Positions 46,648-59,000 of a stretch of DNA of 64,000 nucleotides are shown one piece after another. Below the pieces are notes generated by a model that worked only from the letters and a program-made list of their open reading frames with translations, was not told where the DNA came from and ran no database searches. How positions within the stretch are numbered: position 1 is the first letter of the stretch; the number at the start of each line of letters is the position of its first letter. The position numbers were made by a program, and so were the translations under genes. The DNA is from Juglans regia (taxonomy: Eukaryota > Streptophyta > Magnoliopsida > Fagales > Juglandaceae): the NCBI RefSeq assembly GCF_001411555.2, contig NC_049901.1, forward strand, positions 39,774,964 through 39,838,963. Reading direction: 5' to 3'.

Positions 46648-49600
46648 CCCCCTCGAGTCCAAAGGGGTGTCAACCACTTTGAGACTCGCTTTAAACTGAT
46701 TGAACTTTTTTGCAACTAATAGTTTGGTAAGAACATCCGCCAGCTAGTCTTTGGAGCTACAAAAAGAAATTCTGAGAGTGTTGGCAGCGACACGATCTCG
46801 TACAAAATGGTAGTTTATATCCATGTGCTTGGTTTTTGAATGAAAGACAAGATTAGCACAAAGATATGTTGCACCAAGACTGTCCCACCAAAGTGTTGGT
46901 GCTTGAGGTAGAAACAGATCAAGTTCCTTGAGAAGAGTTTGAAGCCATATTAATTCAACTGTCAAAGAGGCCAAGGACTTGTATTTAGCTTTTGTAGATG
47001 ATCTAGTTACTGTTTTCTACTTCTTAGAGTTCCATGATATGAGATGGTTACCAAGATAGATGCAAAAACCTCCAATTGATTGTCGATCATCCGGACAACC
47101 ACCCCAATCCGCATCAGAATAAGCTTGAAGAACAAAGTGTGATTGAGAAGCAAAAAATAAGCCATGATTTATTGTACCCTTGAGATAACGAAGGACCCTT
47201 TTTAGTGCACTCCAATGAGTAACTTTTGGTGAGTACATAAATTGACAAAGTTTATTTACTGCAAATGAAATATTTGGGCGGGTGAGATTGAGATATTGAA
47301 GACCTCCAACTAGGCTTCTGTAGAGAACATGATCATCAAAATCAGGGGAATCAAACTTAGAAAGCTTAAGTGATGCTGCCATAGGTGAGGATATGGGTTT
47401 AGACTGAAGCATGTTGCTGCGGGTGAGTAAGGTTTTGATGTATTTTCTTTGGGACATCAACAAGCCATTTGATGTATAATCAATTTCAAGACCCAAAAAG
47501 AAAGACGAAATTCCCAGATCCCGAACAGGGAAGGCAGTACGCATGGCAACAATCAAAGTATCAATAACAGAGGAATTAGATGCAGTTATCACTATGTCAT
47601 CGACATAGACAAGCAAGAAAATGTTCACAGCACCTGTACTGAAAATAAAGAGTGAAGGATTAGCTTTGGAGAGGAGAAAACCATACTCAAGTAGCCATGA
47701 ACTGAGCTTGTCAAACCAGGCTCTCGGAGCTCGCTTCAACCCATAAATTGTCTTGTTGAGTTTGCACACAAAGGTAGGATGAGATGGGTCTACAAAGCCC
47801 TGAGGTTGCTGCATTAAAACATTATCAGTGAGATTGTCGTGCAAAAATGCGTACTCAATATCGAGTTGGCGCAGTGCCCAGCGCCTAGACACAGCAATGG
47901 AAAGGATGAGACAGATTGTCGAAGGTTTGACCACGAGACTGAATGTCTCGTGGTAATCAAGTCCAGGCTGAAAGCCTTTGGCCACCAATCGGGCCTTCTG
48001 TCTCTGAAAGGAACCATCTGCGTTAGTTTTCGTTTGATATACCCAACGGCACCCAAGAATATTTGAAGCTTGAGCAGGTGGTACAAGCGTCCAAGTGAGG
48101 TTTTGAGTCAAAGCACTGAATTCTTGAACCATAGCCGAATGCCAATATGGAAATTTTGTAGCCACTGCGTAGCTTGAAGGCTCATCGGGAACATAAACAA
48201 TGATGGTGAGGCACTGGCGGGCTGAGTAAGGCACCGTACCATCAGATAGTACTCTAGGACGGGAGGAATTTGTCTGAGCACGAGTTATTATTGGTGACCG
48301 AGGAGGGACAAGAATGGGAGGTTCGGTGGTGATTAAGAGGGATGAAGTGTTTGATGTTTGATGAGGTTGGGAGGTAGAAGATGATGCAGGGGAAGGAATT
48401 TGTGATATTGGACTGAGGCCTAGGCTAAGAGACGGGGGTGAGTTTGAGAGAGTTGGGCCAACGGAAGATAGGTGTGGAGCTAGGCCAAGTATGGAAGGAG
48501 ATAGTATGGGTAAGGAGACTTGGGTAGAAGGAGTGAGAAGAGAAGGGATTGTGGGCATTGTTTGAGAGGTTTTATTGAGCCGAGATTTTGCAAGAGGAAA
48601 TGTATTTTCATCAAAGGTGATGTCTCGTGATATGTATAATCTATTATTTGAGAGATCTAAATAGTTGTATCCCTTGTGTGAAGAGCTGTAGCCAATAAAT
48701 AAACGAGGAGTGGAACGAAAATTGAATTTGTGTGAGAGATATGGTTGAAGGTTGGGCCAACAAATGCATCCAAAAACTTTCAAAAAAATATAATCGGGTT
48801 CATGATTATAGATCAAAGAATATGGAGATTTGTGATTTAATGTTGGAGAGGGGAGACGATTTATTAAATAAACTGTCGTTTCAAAAGCATCGACCTAATA
48901 TGAAAAAGGGAGAGATGCTTGGGCTAAGAGGGCAAGTCCGGTTTCAACAATGTGATGGTGCTTTCTCTCAACAAGTTCATTTTGTTGATGAGTATGAGGA
49001 CATGAGAGACGATGTTGAATTCCAAGTTTGTGACACATGGAGATGATGGGTTTAAATTCACCACCTCCATCAGTTTGTAAGGTTATTAATTTGGTGTTAA
49101 ACATTCTTTCAACAAATGGTAAAAACTTGGAAAATATTTGAAGAACATCATATTTTTGTTTCATTGGGAAGAGCCAGTGAATCTAGTGTGGTGGTCCACA
49201 AAAGAAACATAGTATTTATAACCCAAACGAGATACATGTGAAGATGGGCCCCAAAAGTCTGAACAAATTAACTCTAAGGGCCTATGATACTCGGCTCGAC
49301 TTGAAGGAAAAGGAAGCTGATGTGATTTCGCAAGTGGACAAACTGGGCATTTGAAGGAAGCGTCTGAGGAGCAAAACATCAAGCAGTTGTTGTGCAAAAC
49401 ACGATGAACAAGAGCAAGAGAAGGGTGACCCAATCTGCGATGCCATTGTGGAAGCGAGGTCTTCTGACTGACGTGGATGGAAGGAGAAGATGAAGGGACA
49501 ATGGGAAACATGTATAACCCATCACGGGTTGGCTCGGTGAGAAGCGTTTGTTTCGTCTGCGAATCCTTGACAGAGAAATGTGATGAGTGGAACTCAAAGA

Positions 49601-50873
49601 AACATTGATTGTCTATGCAAAAATGAAGGACAGAGATCAAATTCTTGGTAATGGATGGAACATGAAGAAGATTTTTAAGAAGAAATGAAGATGAAGATGA
49701 GGGAAGAGAAGAGTCACCAAAATTTTGTATGGGGAGTCCCGTGCCATCGCTAACGCTGATAGTGTCATCTCCACTATATTGTTCTGATGAGAGATTCAAG
49801 TTTGACAGTTCATTTGTGATATGATGCGTAGTAGCCAAATCGGGGTATCACACATTCTCTGAGGAAAAGCTACCAGCAGTGAAATTTGCAGAAAAATTGC
49901 TAGGAGAATCATATTGGTAAGAATGATTAAACCTGTTTCTACATTGGAGGGCAACATGCCCTTTTTGTTACAAACTTGGCATGTTGGCCCTGTTGATGTG
50001 TGATGTTGAAGTGAGTTGTTGAATCCAGCACGACCACCACAATTATTGTTGAAATGTCTCCCACAACCACGACCATGACCACGGCCCTATCTCCCAGCTC
50101 ATTGAAAAGAACGTCCTTGTGTCCCACTAGCAGAGCTAAAATTTGTAAAAAATTTAAGAGAAGTTGTTGTGCTGTTGGTGTGATGCGCAAGTCTGGTCTC
50201 TTGAATGAGCAAGAGTTGATCAATTCATGAATGGTCAAGGGTTCAAATCTGGTTGTAATGGAAGTGACGAAGAGTTCATAAGAGGGTCCAAGGCCATTTA
50301 ATAGATAAGAAACAAGCTCTTTATCAGATAGAGTAATGCCTGTTGCAGTAAGAGAATCGGCTAGAAGATGAACTTTACCAAAATATTTAGAGATGGTTAG
50401 TTCACCACGAGAAAGATTGATAAGTTGGAACCTAACCTGAAACTCTTTTGCTTGGGAGTGAGAAGAGAACATGGAGGAGAGGGAAGACCATAATGCTCTA
50501 GATGTGGGAGATGAAAACACATGACCTATAATGGATTCTGAGAGAGAGGAGAACAACACACTTAGGACCATTTGGTCAGTGCGCCTCCAGACTAAGAAAG
50601 CAGGATTAGGTTTGGGTATTTGTTTTGTGGTCTTAGTGAGAAATGCAGGTGGGGCGGGAAGCGAGCCATCAACATAGGAGAAGAGGTCTTGACCTCTTAG
50701 GTAAGCTGTGGTTTGAATATTCCAAATGAGATAGTTTTCTGTGGTGAGTTTAGTAGTAACAATGTGAGAAAATGTAGAAACAATGGAAGGTACCGAGGAA
50801 TGGGAGGAAGAGGAAGAAGATGACGCCATGGATCGAAAAAAAAATGAGCATAGTCAGAGGGCTCTTGATACCA

Positions 50874-51088
50874 TGTAAGAAGAAGACAAAATGTTGAATA
50901 TTCTTCTTGTATTTTATTTATCAACACTGTGTCTATATATAGACTTTACATAAATAATCAAAGAATATTTTATGGTTACAATAACAGTAGAGAATAACAT
51001 AATGTATTCTCTGCAGTGCACGCTAATGATTTGTTGTTGATGTGCTATTGGTATGCTGTGTGGCTGGTTTATCACATAGTCTAATACA
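50874..51088 (-). repeat. 5' LTR of the minus-strand copia element
   Basis: On the plus strand it runs TGTAAGAAGAAGAC to CATAGTCTAATACA, the same length as its partner. It carries a TCTATATATAGAC TATA region. Confidence 0.85.
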
Positions 51089-51217
51089 TATATGTTTCTG
51101 AAACACTTTTTTGTGAAGAAGGATACACGTGTGTATGCGCGCGCATAAGTGCTACAATTACATCTCTCATCATCATTGATCTCATGATCTCGTTGTCCTT
51201 TTGATTAGATTAAGGGA

Positions 51218-51390
51218 GGTGGGGACAATGAGTTGAGATGAAAGTTGAGTAAAATATTGTTAAAATATTATTTTAGAATTTGAAAAAGTACTTAAATTAT
51301 TTATTGTATTTTATGTAGAAATTTAAAAAAATTATAATTATTAAATGAGATGAACTAAAATACTTTTTATATCTAAACCTCTCCTTAAAT
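51218..51390. mobile_element. AT-rich MITE relic
   Basis: It has ATGAGTTGAGATGAAAGTTGAGTAAAATATTGTTAAAATATT at the left and AAATGAGATGAACTAAAATACTTTTTATATCTAAACC at the right, matching the family order. The core is shortened. Confidence 0.55.
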
Positions 51391-51439
51391 CTTAACTTAC
51401 CATCAAGTGCCATTAATTAACTCAAAGATTTGCCTTGAA

Positions 51440-51800
51440 ATTAAGGTTGTGTTTGAGTAGTGAAGTAATCTTAAATATTATGTAGATAGTAGTGAAAAAT
51501 AATAAAAGAATATTAAATATTAATGAATAGTAATAAATAGTATGAAAAAATAGATAAAAAATAATAATTAAATAGTAATTGAGTATTCTCAAAGAATAAA
51601 TATAGATAGAAGTCACTATTGAGAGCATCTATTTTGTACATATGATGTGGCATTATGTAAACCACACATCTCCCAAAGTGAGTATTGGAAATAATCAATT
51701 ATAAGCAACCACCCAGTAAATACAAAATATACACTTCTATAATGACTTATCTTTAACATTACTCATTCACAAAATACTCTAGTCCTCAAACCAGCCCTTT
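51440..51800. mobile_element. AT-rich MITE relic, possibly composite
   Basis: It starts GGTTGTGTTTGAGTAGTGAAG and ends ACTCTAGTCCTCAAACCAGCCC, giving facing GTTTGAG and CTCAAAC. The interior contains TAATGAATAGTAATAAATAG-type repeats. More distant from the other copies. Confidence 0.4.
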
Positions 51801-52424
51801 TATCTAATTTGATTCCAAAAATGGACACGGTGCGGTACGTTTGGAGGCGCCGAAATAAATAGCGGAGGTTATTTTAATATTTTTCTTTGTTATAAAAGTA
51901 CGTAGCTGCATATAATACCAATTACGTACAAAATAGCAGCGCACCCACATACAATAGCCATGGACAATGTGTCAAGAAAGATCAATTTCTGAAACCCGGC
52001 CAGTCTCTGCAGGCTGCAGCTACAAGTGACAAAGTTGAGAGCTCTCTCGATCCCTCCCAAGTTTTTAATAAGAAAAAATATGCGTATCAGCCGGAAGTCG
52101 CTGCACACTCAATACTGAGTTAAAAAAAAAAAATACTTGAGAGGTGTGCTGTGGATTCCAGCTGATACACAGCACATCTCTTTTAATTATCTTTTTTAAT
52201 AAAAGGTGCGTCTACACCGACCGCTGGGCTCCCAGACACTAGAAGGGTTTTTTTAATTTTTGGTTCTGTTAAAAAATTAGAGCAGAGCTCCCAGCGAGAT
52301 GTCTCTAGCTTTTTCCTTCAATACAAGACAAACACTTCAATTATATATTATATGAGAAATAGTTAGTCATAATTATATAAAAATAATAATAATATAAATT
52401 ACTAACATGACTTGATAACACTCT

Positions 52425-52463
<39 letters not shown>

Positions 52464-52581
52464 CTCTTTCTCTAATAAGAAACAAGATATATAGACCTCA
52501 CTCTCTCACACACGCACAAGGTTATAAAATATGCCTCATTTTGCCAATAAACAGTAGTACTTGGGTACTTCTGCTCAAAGA
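51801..52581. promoter_or_regulatory. Upstream region of the gibberellin 3-oxidase gene
   Basis: No gene seen. It contains an (AT)n tract (52430-52458) and GGTTATAAAATATG (52520-52533), a possible TATA box about 60 bases before the start codon. A block near 52222-52300 (CCGACCGCTGGGCTCCCAG...GAGCTCCCAGCG) is an imperfect inverted repeat, perhaps a shortened relative of the GACCGCTGG MITEs. Confidence 0.35.
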
Positions 52582-54479
52582 ATGATGAATTCATCAATCT
52601 CAGAATCCTTCAAAAGCCACCCTGTCCAACTCAACCGTATCATCCCACTAGACTTCAAGGCTCATGCCATCAAACTACCTGACTCTCACACTTGGACCCT
52701 GTCAACGGACAACCCTCCGCCCGTCGACCCGTTCACCTCCGAGTCAGTGCCCGTCATAGACCTTGACGATCCCAATGTAGAGTCGCTCACACGGCATGCC
52801 TGTGAGCAATGGGGGATGTTTCAGGTCACCAACCATGGCATTCGCATTGACCTCCTTATAGAACTGGAGTTTCAGACGCGGCGTTTGTTCTCTCTCCCAC
52901 TGGAACAAAAACTCCACGCCGTCCGATCGCCGGAGGACTTTGCCGGCTACGGCCTGCCCCGCATTTCCACGTTTTTCCCGAAGCTAATGTGGTCGGAGGG
53001 CTTCTCGATAATGGGGTCTCAGGTGGAACATGCCAGCAAGCTTTGGCCAAATGACCACACCAAATTCTGGTACGTGGCGTACTGCAGAAATAGTAATAAT
53101 AATAATAATGCATGCTCTAGATAATATTCCCAGTAAAATTAACATTTAAATCTTGTGTTACTAAAATAAAAAGGTTCGTTACTATCTATGGTAACCTGAC
53201 GTTGCTTTGATCAGCGGTGGACGTAGAAAGTTGAGAGTGGAGAGGAACAGAGCTGAGATTTTGACGCGTGCTGCAATGAAGCAGAACTCGTGTAAAAATG
53301 GTGGTTGGGCAGAGAAGAGTGCATGCACCAAGAATCGAATCCCATGCACTGCACTGCACTGCCCGCCACTGTGTTTCACTTCGCGCTTCCTTCAAACTAA
53401 CCCAGCCCACCTGCAATAATGAGGTGGTTCTCTTTTTGGGCCCCATTCATAAGGGCTCCAGGTTGGGACCGTATCTAAATATACATTCATTTTAAATGTG
53501 GTGTATTCTTTTTAAAAAATAATAAGATTTATTATTAAAAAATTAAATACAAGTTTTATATTTATTTATTTTTTTTAAAGTAATTCGTGGTATTTATGCA
53601 TTGATTTATAACTGTAATTATCATTTCTCTTAAAACATAACACAGTGAGGGCAGCTCGCTCCAATTTTTATTTATTTTTTATTTTTTTGTGTTTGCTAAT
53701 TCTAACATGTCTTTTTTTTATTTTTTGATACATTTGAAGGAGTAGGGTTTCGAACTTTAAACGTCCATTTTGAAAGCTGGGTATTATGCCAATAAAGCCA
53801 CGTGCCTTTGGCAACATCAGCCTTATTCTTGGTGTGGATAAATTCCTACATCCACTTAGAAATTGCTGTTCTTTCGTGCAGTGACGTAATGGAAGAGTAC
53901 GAGAGGGAAATGAAGGACCTAACCGAAAGGATACTAGGGCTAATGCTTCGATCTTTGGGCCTAACCAGTGAAGATGTGAAATGGCTCAAGCCCAAAGATG
54001 GGGGGAGCAGACGTTCCGAAGCCCTTCTCCATTTAAACTCATACCCGGTTTGCCCGGACCCTAGTCATGCCATGGGCCTGGCCCCTCATACGGATTCCTC
54101 CTTGCTCACTTTATTGTACCAAAGTTGCACCAACGGGCTCCAAGTCCATAAAGAAAATATCGGGTGGGCGCCGGTGCATCCCATTGCCGGTGCACTTGTT
54201 GTCAATGTTGGAGACCTGATGCACATACTCTCCAACGGCCGGTTCAAGAGTCCGATGCATCAAGTGCTTCTCACCAAGTCATGCCATCGCATTTCGATGG
54301 CTTACTTCTACGGCCCTCCGGTCGACGTGAAAATTTCACCGTTGATGAATATGATTGACCACAAACACCCTGCTCTCTATCGGCCAGTGACATGGAAGGA
54401 ATATCTTGATGCCAAGGCAATGCATTTCAACCAGGCATTTGAGTTCATTCGGAATGATGTTCATATTTCCAATAAATAA
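52582..54479 (+). CDS. GA3OX: Gibberellin 3-beta-dioxygenase (GA3ox)
   Basis: A 2-oxoglutarate/Fe(II) dioxygenase that converts GA9 and GA20 to bioactive GA4 and GA1. Two exons, 52582-53069 and 53882-54479, join at F(TG|T)C to give 361 residues; the single intron lies where GA3ox genes usually have one, before CDVMEEYE. The N-terminal DIOX domain carries SVPVIDLDDP and ACEQWGMFQVTNHG. The catalytic domain has iron ligands H232, D234 (LAPHTDS) and H289 (SPMHQV) and the 2-oxoglutarate-binding R299-x-S301 (HRISMAY). MWSEGFSIMGS, NSYPVCPDP and TWKEYL are GA3ox-typical. Two adjacent ATGs (52582, 52585) can serve as start. The 812-base intron holds repeat debris, including a poly-T run. Assignment against GA20ox rests on overall similarity and the MWSEGF motif; which paralogue it is cannot be told. 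Confidence 0.92.
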
Positions 54480-56016
54480 ATGAATTCCAAAAATTTTGGG
54501 TAAATCTGTCATTCAGCTAAGAGATCATGATTGCGATGCCATAAGGTGAAATGTCAAGAATGGAAACTCACGTCTTCAAATGGGCACTTAAAATTATGAG
54601 AAATTCAATTTACAATCTTTAGTAGATGACTGCATATACAGTCTTATTAATGAATAAAGATAAAATAAAAAATAAATCATTTTAAAAATGATACTATTGT
54701 AACTTAAAATTTTTTTTAAACATAACTGTATGAACTTGTATGAACAATTCCCAAATAGCGTGACTGTATGAAAACTGTATATAGACTAACTATACAATTA
54801 TATCATAATGATAGAGCAATCTTTAGTTTTATAACACGGCAAAGAAACATGAATTCTGTTTATAACCAATGTATTGGTTAGTTAGCCAATACAGATATTT
54901 TTGTATCGTACAATAATTTTTCCTATCCAAACACACTGTATTTTATCTTTAAATTTTAAAAGGAAAAAGCTAGTTCGTCCACTCTACTTGACCGCTCAGG
55001 ATTACTTAATGATTAAAGAAGTGATTTTAAGTGTATTGATGTATTTTTTTTATTTTTTAAAATTATCTAAAAAATGTAAATAGAAAAATGAAAAAAAAAA
55101 CAGTTGCAAAAAGCAACTGTCGATCAATTAGAGCTGGCTACTCTGGACGACAAAGTAGCCCGACTCATTTTAAAAATATCCACTTAAATAAACAATAAAT
55201 ACTGATTATGAACAGTACAAAACTGACATTAAACAGTGCATAAACAGTTATAAACAGTGCACTTTTTGGCTCTCTAATCAACCGTGGGATCACACATTTT
55301 TCAAATTCTAAAAATTAAAAACTATTTTATTTCATCTCCCTATCTAAACATATTTTTTTTACAAACTATTTCATCTCATCTTAACTGCATAACCAAATGG
55401 AAGTTAATGCAGGTGTGTTACATTAGGATAAGACTACATAATAACTCCGAGCAATTTGATGGATGCAAAAGGTTCATGAGCACAGGAAGACAGAACAATC
55501 CCAGTAACCTCTTGTCAACAACGGAATTGTTGAAAAGGATCCTGCAGATTTCATTGCTCATAATCAAAAACCATCTTGCAACTTTGAACCGGAATCATGT
55601 AAGCATAGAAAGAAGATCAGGAGCTCAATCATGTGTAATGCTTTTCAAAAGGGTAAACTGTAAAGTCGACATTCTATACAATGCTGAAGTTAGTCAACAA
55701 AAGCCGAGTATTCTGTAAACAGCATTTACATCTTCAGTGTCAGAACCAAAACTCTTGTCGGACATTGTCAACCAGATTTTCTGTGTAACATTAACAAAGT
55801 CAGTTTTGATGAAAAAGATTACTTCCTTCGGCTATCTTGGAGTTGGATCAAAGATCTAAATTCTTCTTTCCTTGCTAAGCAGACTGTGCCAAAATATAAG
55901 CCACTAAAGCATCTAAAGAAGGCATACATAGTGGAGGAGGTATTTCTGGATGAAGTATCTCAGGATAAACATAATGGAGAAGGTATACCAATTTTGTCTG
56001 GGGGGAAAAGCAATTG
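54480..56016. other. Intergenic region between GA3ox and LUG (tail to tail)
   Basis: It contains the 3' ends of both converging genes, a MITE copy (54966-55161) and AT-rich debris near 55270-55400 (ATTTCATCTCCCTATCTAAAC). A 144-codon open frame at 55284-55718 has no family similarity I know. The LUG 3' untranslated region probably occupies part of 55400-56016. Confidence 0.45.
54966..55161. mobile_element. MITE with GACCGCT ends, copy 3 (diverged)
   Basis: It keeps CTACTTGACCGCTC at the left and the internal ACTTAATGATTAAAGAAGTGATTTTAAGTGTATTGATGTATTTTTTTTATTTTTT of copies 1 and 2. The right end GGCTACTCTGGACGACAAAGTAGCCC is altered: the CCCAGCGGTCA part is replaced by an unrelated CAGTTGC/GCAACTG palindrome. 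Confidence 0.55.
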
Positions 56017-59000
56017 TCACTTCCAGAGCTTGACACACTTGTCATGACTAGCTGAAGCTACCAGACCTGTCACACTTGATACTGCTAAGGCAGAGATTAG
56101 TTTGTCGTGCGCATGTACAGATATCGTCTTGTTTTCGCTTGTGTTCCAAAGTTCCAGAGTCTGGAAATCGAGGGCATTCCATATCAAAAACAAAAACTTC
56201 GTGTCAGTAGCTTGTACAAGAGCATGCCATTCATTTCACCTCTCATGTTAACTTAAATACTATAATCCAACACTTTTTATGAATCACTGTCATTTCTAAG
56301 CTGTAACAATCTGATCTAAACATTAGTAGTTACAAAGGTTTTAAGTAGTGCTAATCTGAGACTCGCATCCTATGCAATCAAATTGGAATACCCAACATGT
56401 TTAATATAGTTAAATTAGTACATGAAATGGTGAACTATGACTTACCCCATAACATCCGATGACCAACAGAGAATGATAAGTAGGATGGAAAACACAGGTA
56501 TTAAATTTGTTGCCAGTAGACCTCAACTCATGAATGCATTCCCCTTTGTTACCAGAGCCAACTGTCCAGACTCTAACCAGGTCATCACTCAAAGATGCCA
56601 GGCATTCACCAGAAGGATCCCAGCATACAGAATGGACAGGGTTTTTGTGGCCCTAATATCAGTCACATAAGATAAAAGGAAATATTACTCATCAAATGTC
56701 ATATATATGTATGTATATAGATAACGATGTAGGACATTTACTCAATGAAAAGAAGCAATAAACTGAGGAAGAAAAGTAACAAAGTAGTAACAGATATTCA
56801 TTTGTGTCTTCCACATCATATCCTGAAATAATTCAAGAAACATTCATTTGCAGCATCAGCCATATCATTGTTCCAAAGTCATCAGCAGGCAGTAAAGAAA
56901 AAAATAAAAAGAAAACAGCACTTTCAATTTGCTTACAAGAATGCCTCCAAATTCTTTATAAGAGAAAAGTCAATAACTTCACACCCTACATGAAGATCTC
57001 ATGATCTATCATCAAATTTCAAAATACCAAACGCACTCTTTTTACAGGTACAGTTACCAATGCAACAAGGAACCAGGAGCATACTTAGTGCAAGACAATA
57101 ACTATATATTGGGTTAAACTACCAAAACCAGGGTGCCATAAAGGAACATTTGTAAACACCAAGCAAGCAACATTCTATCTATCATTTTGGCCTTTTCATC
57201 AATGGGAGGGTCCAGAAGAAAAGACCTATATTATTAAGATTAACCCTTATTGGAAAAGAAATTTTTCCCGTTTCTGGCAAAAATATAATACCTTATAGAA
57301 ATTCAAATTACGTAAATCAACAAAGCCACTTGAAAAAAAATAAAGAACCACCCAATTAAATGTAGAAACTAATACACTGCAGACTTCAGAGACAGAACAG
57401 AACCCTCTGGAACAAAAATTTGACCTCCAAAATTTGGAGCATGGATCTACAAAGCCTGGTTAAAAAAGGTCTCTAGGAAAATAATTTAATACTCTTAGGA
57501 AATCTAATGACTCGATGGAAAAATGTAAATTAGGTCAAGCAAGCCAGTTGCCAAAGAAATACCAAATTAAAACTCTTGAGAGAGATTCATATACAGCAGA
57601 GACACGAGAACAATCTGACAGCAAAAAAAGGTTTTGGAACTTTTGGTTTTGGAACTATAAAGAGTAAAAAACATCATCAGGGAAGGATGACAACCAACCT
57701 GTAATTTAAGCATGCAAACTTGAGTCTCTACATCAAGCACAGTTGCAAGATCTCCAGAGGCAGCAGCAAGAAGCCTTCCAAGACGAGGTTGAAATCTCAT
57801 CTGGGTTGCACCACCCTGACAAAATGGAGAATATGACTAGCAAATGCAAAAGACATTGAACTCTATTATAGAATATCACTTGAAGATGTATACCTTGAAA
57901 ACACCAGCACAACTTCCATTCTTGATACTCCAGTATCTTATCTCACTATTATCATCACAAGAGCAGAGAAGGTCCTCCTTAGAAGGATGGAAGTCCAATG
58001 ACAAAACGGCTGTGGAATGCCCCGTAAAAGTGCGAAGTGAATAACCAGGCTGCAAAGCTTCAATACATCATTAGAGAGAGAGAAGGGGGGAATATCAAAG
58101 GATTTGATAACATAAACAAAATTATTTCTATCACTGACCTCAAAACCATACCGTAACAAATCAATCGAGGACCTTAATGAGCTTCAACTAAACTTACTAT
58201 AGCAAGTTGGTTTTTATGACTCCATCCAAATAACTTATTCCAGAAGAGGTTGGCTTGTCTTGGGGTATTAAAGAGACAAAAAGGTGATTTATGGAGAAAT
58301 ATCAATCTCAACAATTTGGTCATTGATGCAGCTATACCAGTAAATAGAAGTCCAAATTTGAAGTGTTTCAATAAATACATCAAAGTTCAATCTACTTAAT
58401 CCATTCAAAATAAAAGTACTCCTTCACTATATATTTGCATCTATGATTAATTTGATCCGCAATTAGTAGAAAATTGAAGCAAAACTGCTCCCCTTTATAT
58501 GGTTTTTGATATTTACAAAAAGAAAAGAAAAAAAAAAAAAAAGCAAGAACATTGCATCTGTAACCCCCCCCCCTCCCCCCAAAAAAAAAAAAACCAAAAA
58601 AAAGGTGTGAATATAATAAACATGCAGAAAGCGAGCCTAAGAGATTAGTCAAGGTCAAGAATCAATGTGAGGCTTTGGCATATACATACTCTCAAAGACA
58701 AAATCAGATGAACAAAAGAACAAAAGACAAGGAATACGTAAACTAACATTATCGATGTTCCACACCCTGACAGTTTTGTCAGCTGAACATGTAGCAAGCC
58801 GTGACATGCTTGGACTGAAACGGACATCAGTAATCCATTGAGAATGTTCTTCAAGTTTAGACTTCATTGCAAAGGATTCTGTGCACCACAATACAGCCTG
58901 CACCGCATAATCATTGGGTGGAGAGGTTTCTGTTGGTTTTCCCATAATCAAAAAGAACCCAGCCAAAGCAGCGGGGAAGTGTCCCTGTGCAACTATTTGA

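Larger units (their letters stand above)
46433..51088 (-). mobile_element. Ty1/copia retrotransposon, comparatively recent
   Basis: LTRs of 215 bases at both ends differ at about 12 positions. Reading on the minus strand: a primer-binding site TGGTATCAAGAGC next to the 5' LTR (50861-50873); gag from MASSSSSSSHSS (50829), frame-shifted near ELINS; gag-pre-integrase (49838 onward, PQWHRRLGHPSLALV); integrase (49164 onward, LQTDGGGEFKP); and a 599-codon open frame (48816-47017) with most of the reverse transcriptase, including LLVYVDDIVIT, and RNase H (SDADWGGCPDD). The RNase H tail (46974-46744) is in another piece. The polyprotein is broken in several places, so not autonomous. The flanks AGCTA and TATAT do not match, so no target duplication is apparent. 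Confidence 0.9.

Noticed and set aside
47839..48066. Plus-strand open frames opposite the minus-strand copia polyprotein (also 48732-49046)
   Set aside because: The minus strand encodes recognisable reverse transcriptase and integrase here; the plus frames are shadows.
51890..52108. 72-codon minus-strand frame with hydrophobic C-terminus
   Set aside because: Hydrophobicity alone is not evidence; no homologue recognised, and no upstream promoter or splice context.
53197..53460. Open frames on both strands within the GA3ox intron
   Set aside because: They match no family, contain short repeats (GCACTGCACTGCACTGC), and lie between exons that join perfectly.
55284..55718. 144-codon open frame between GA3ox and LUG
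   Set aside because: No recognised domain, no splice or start context, and its first third is MITE debris; it overlaps the likely LUG 3' untranslated region.
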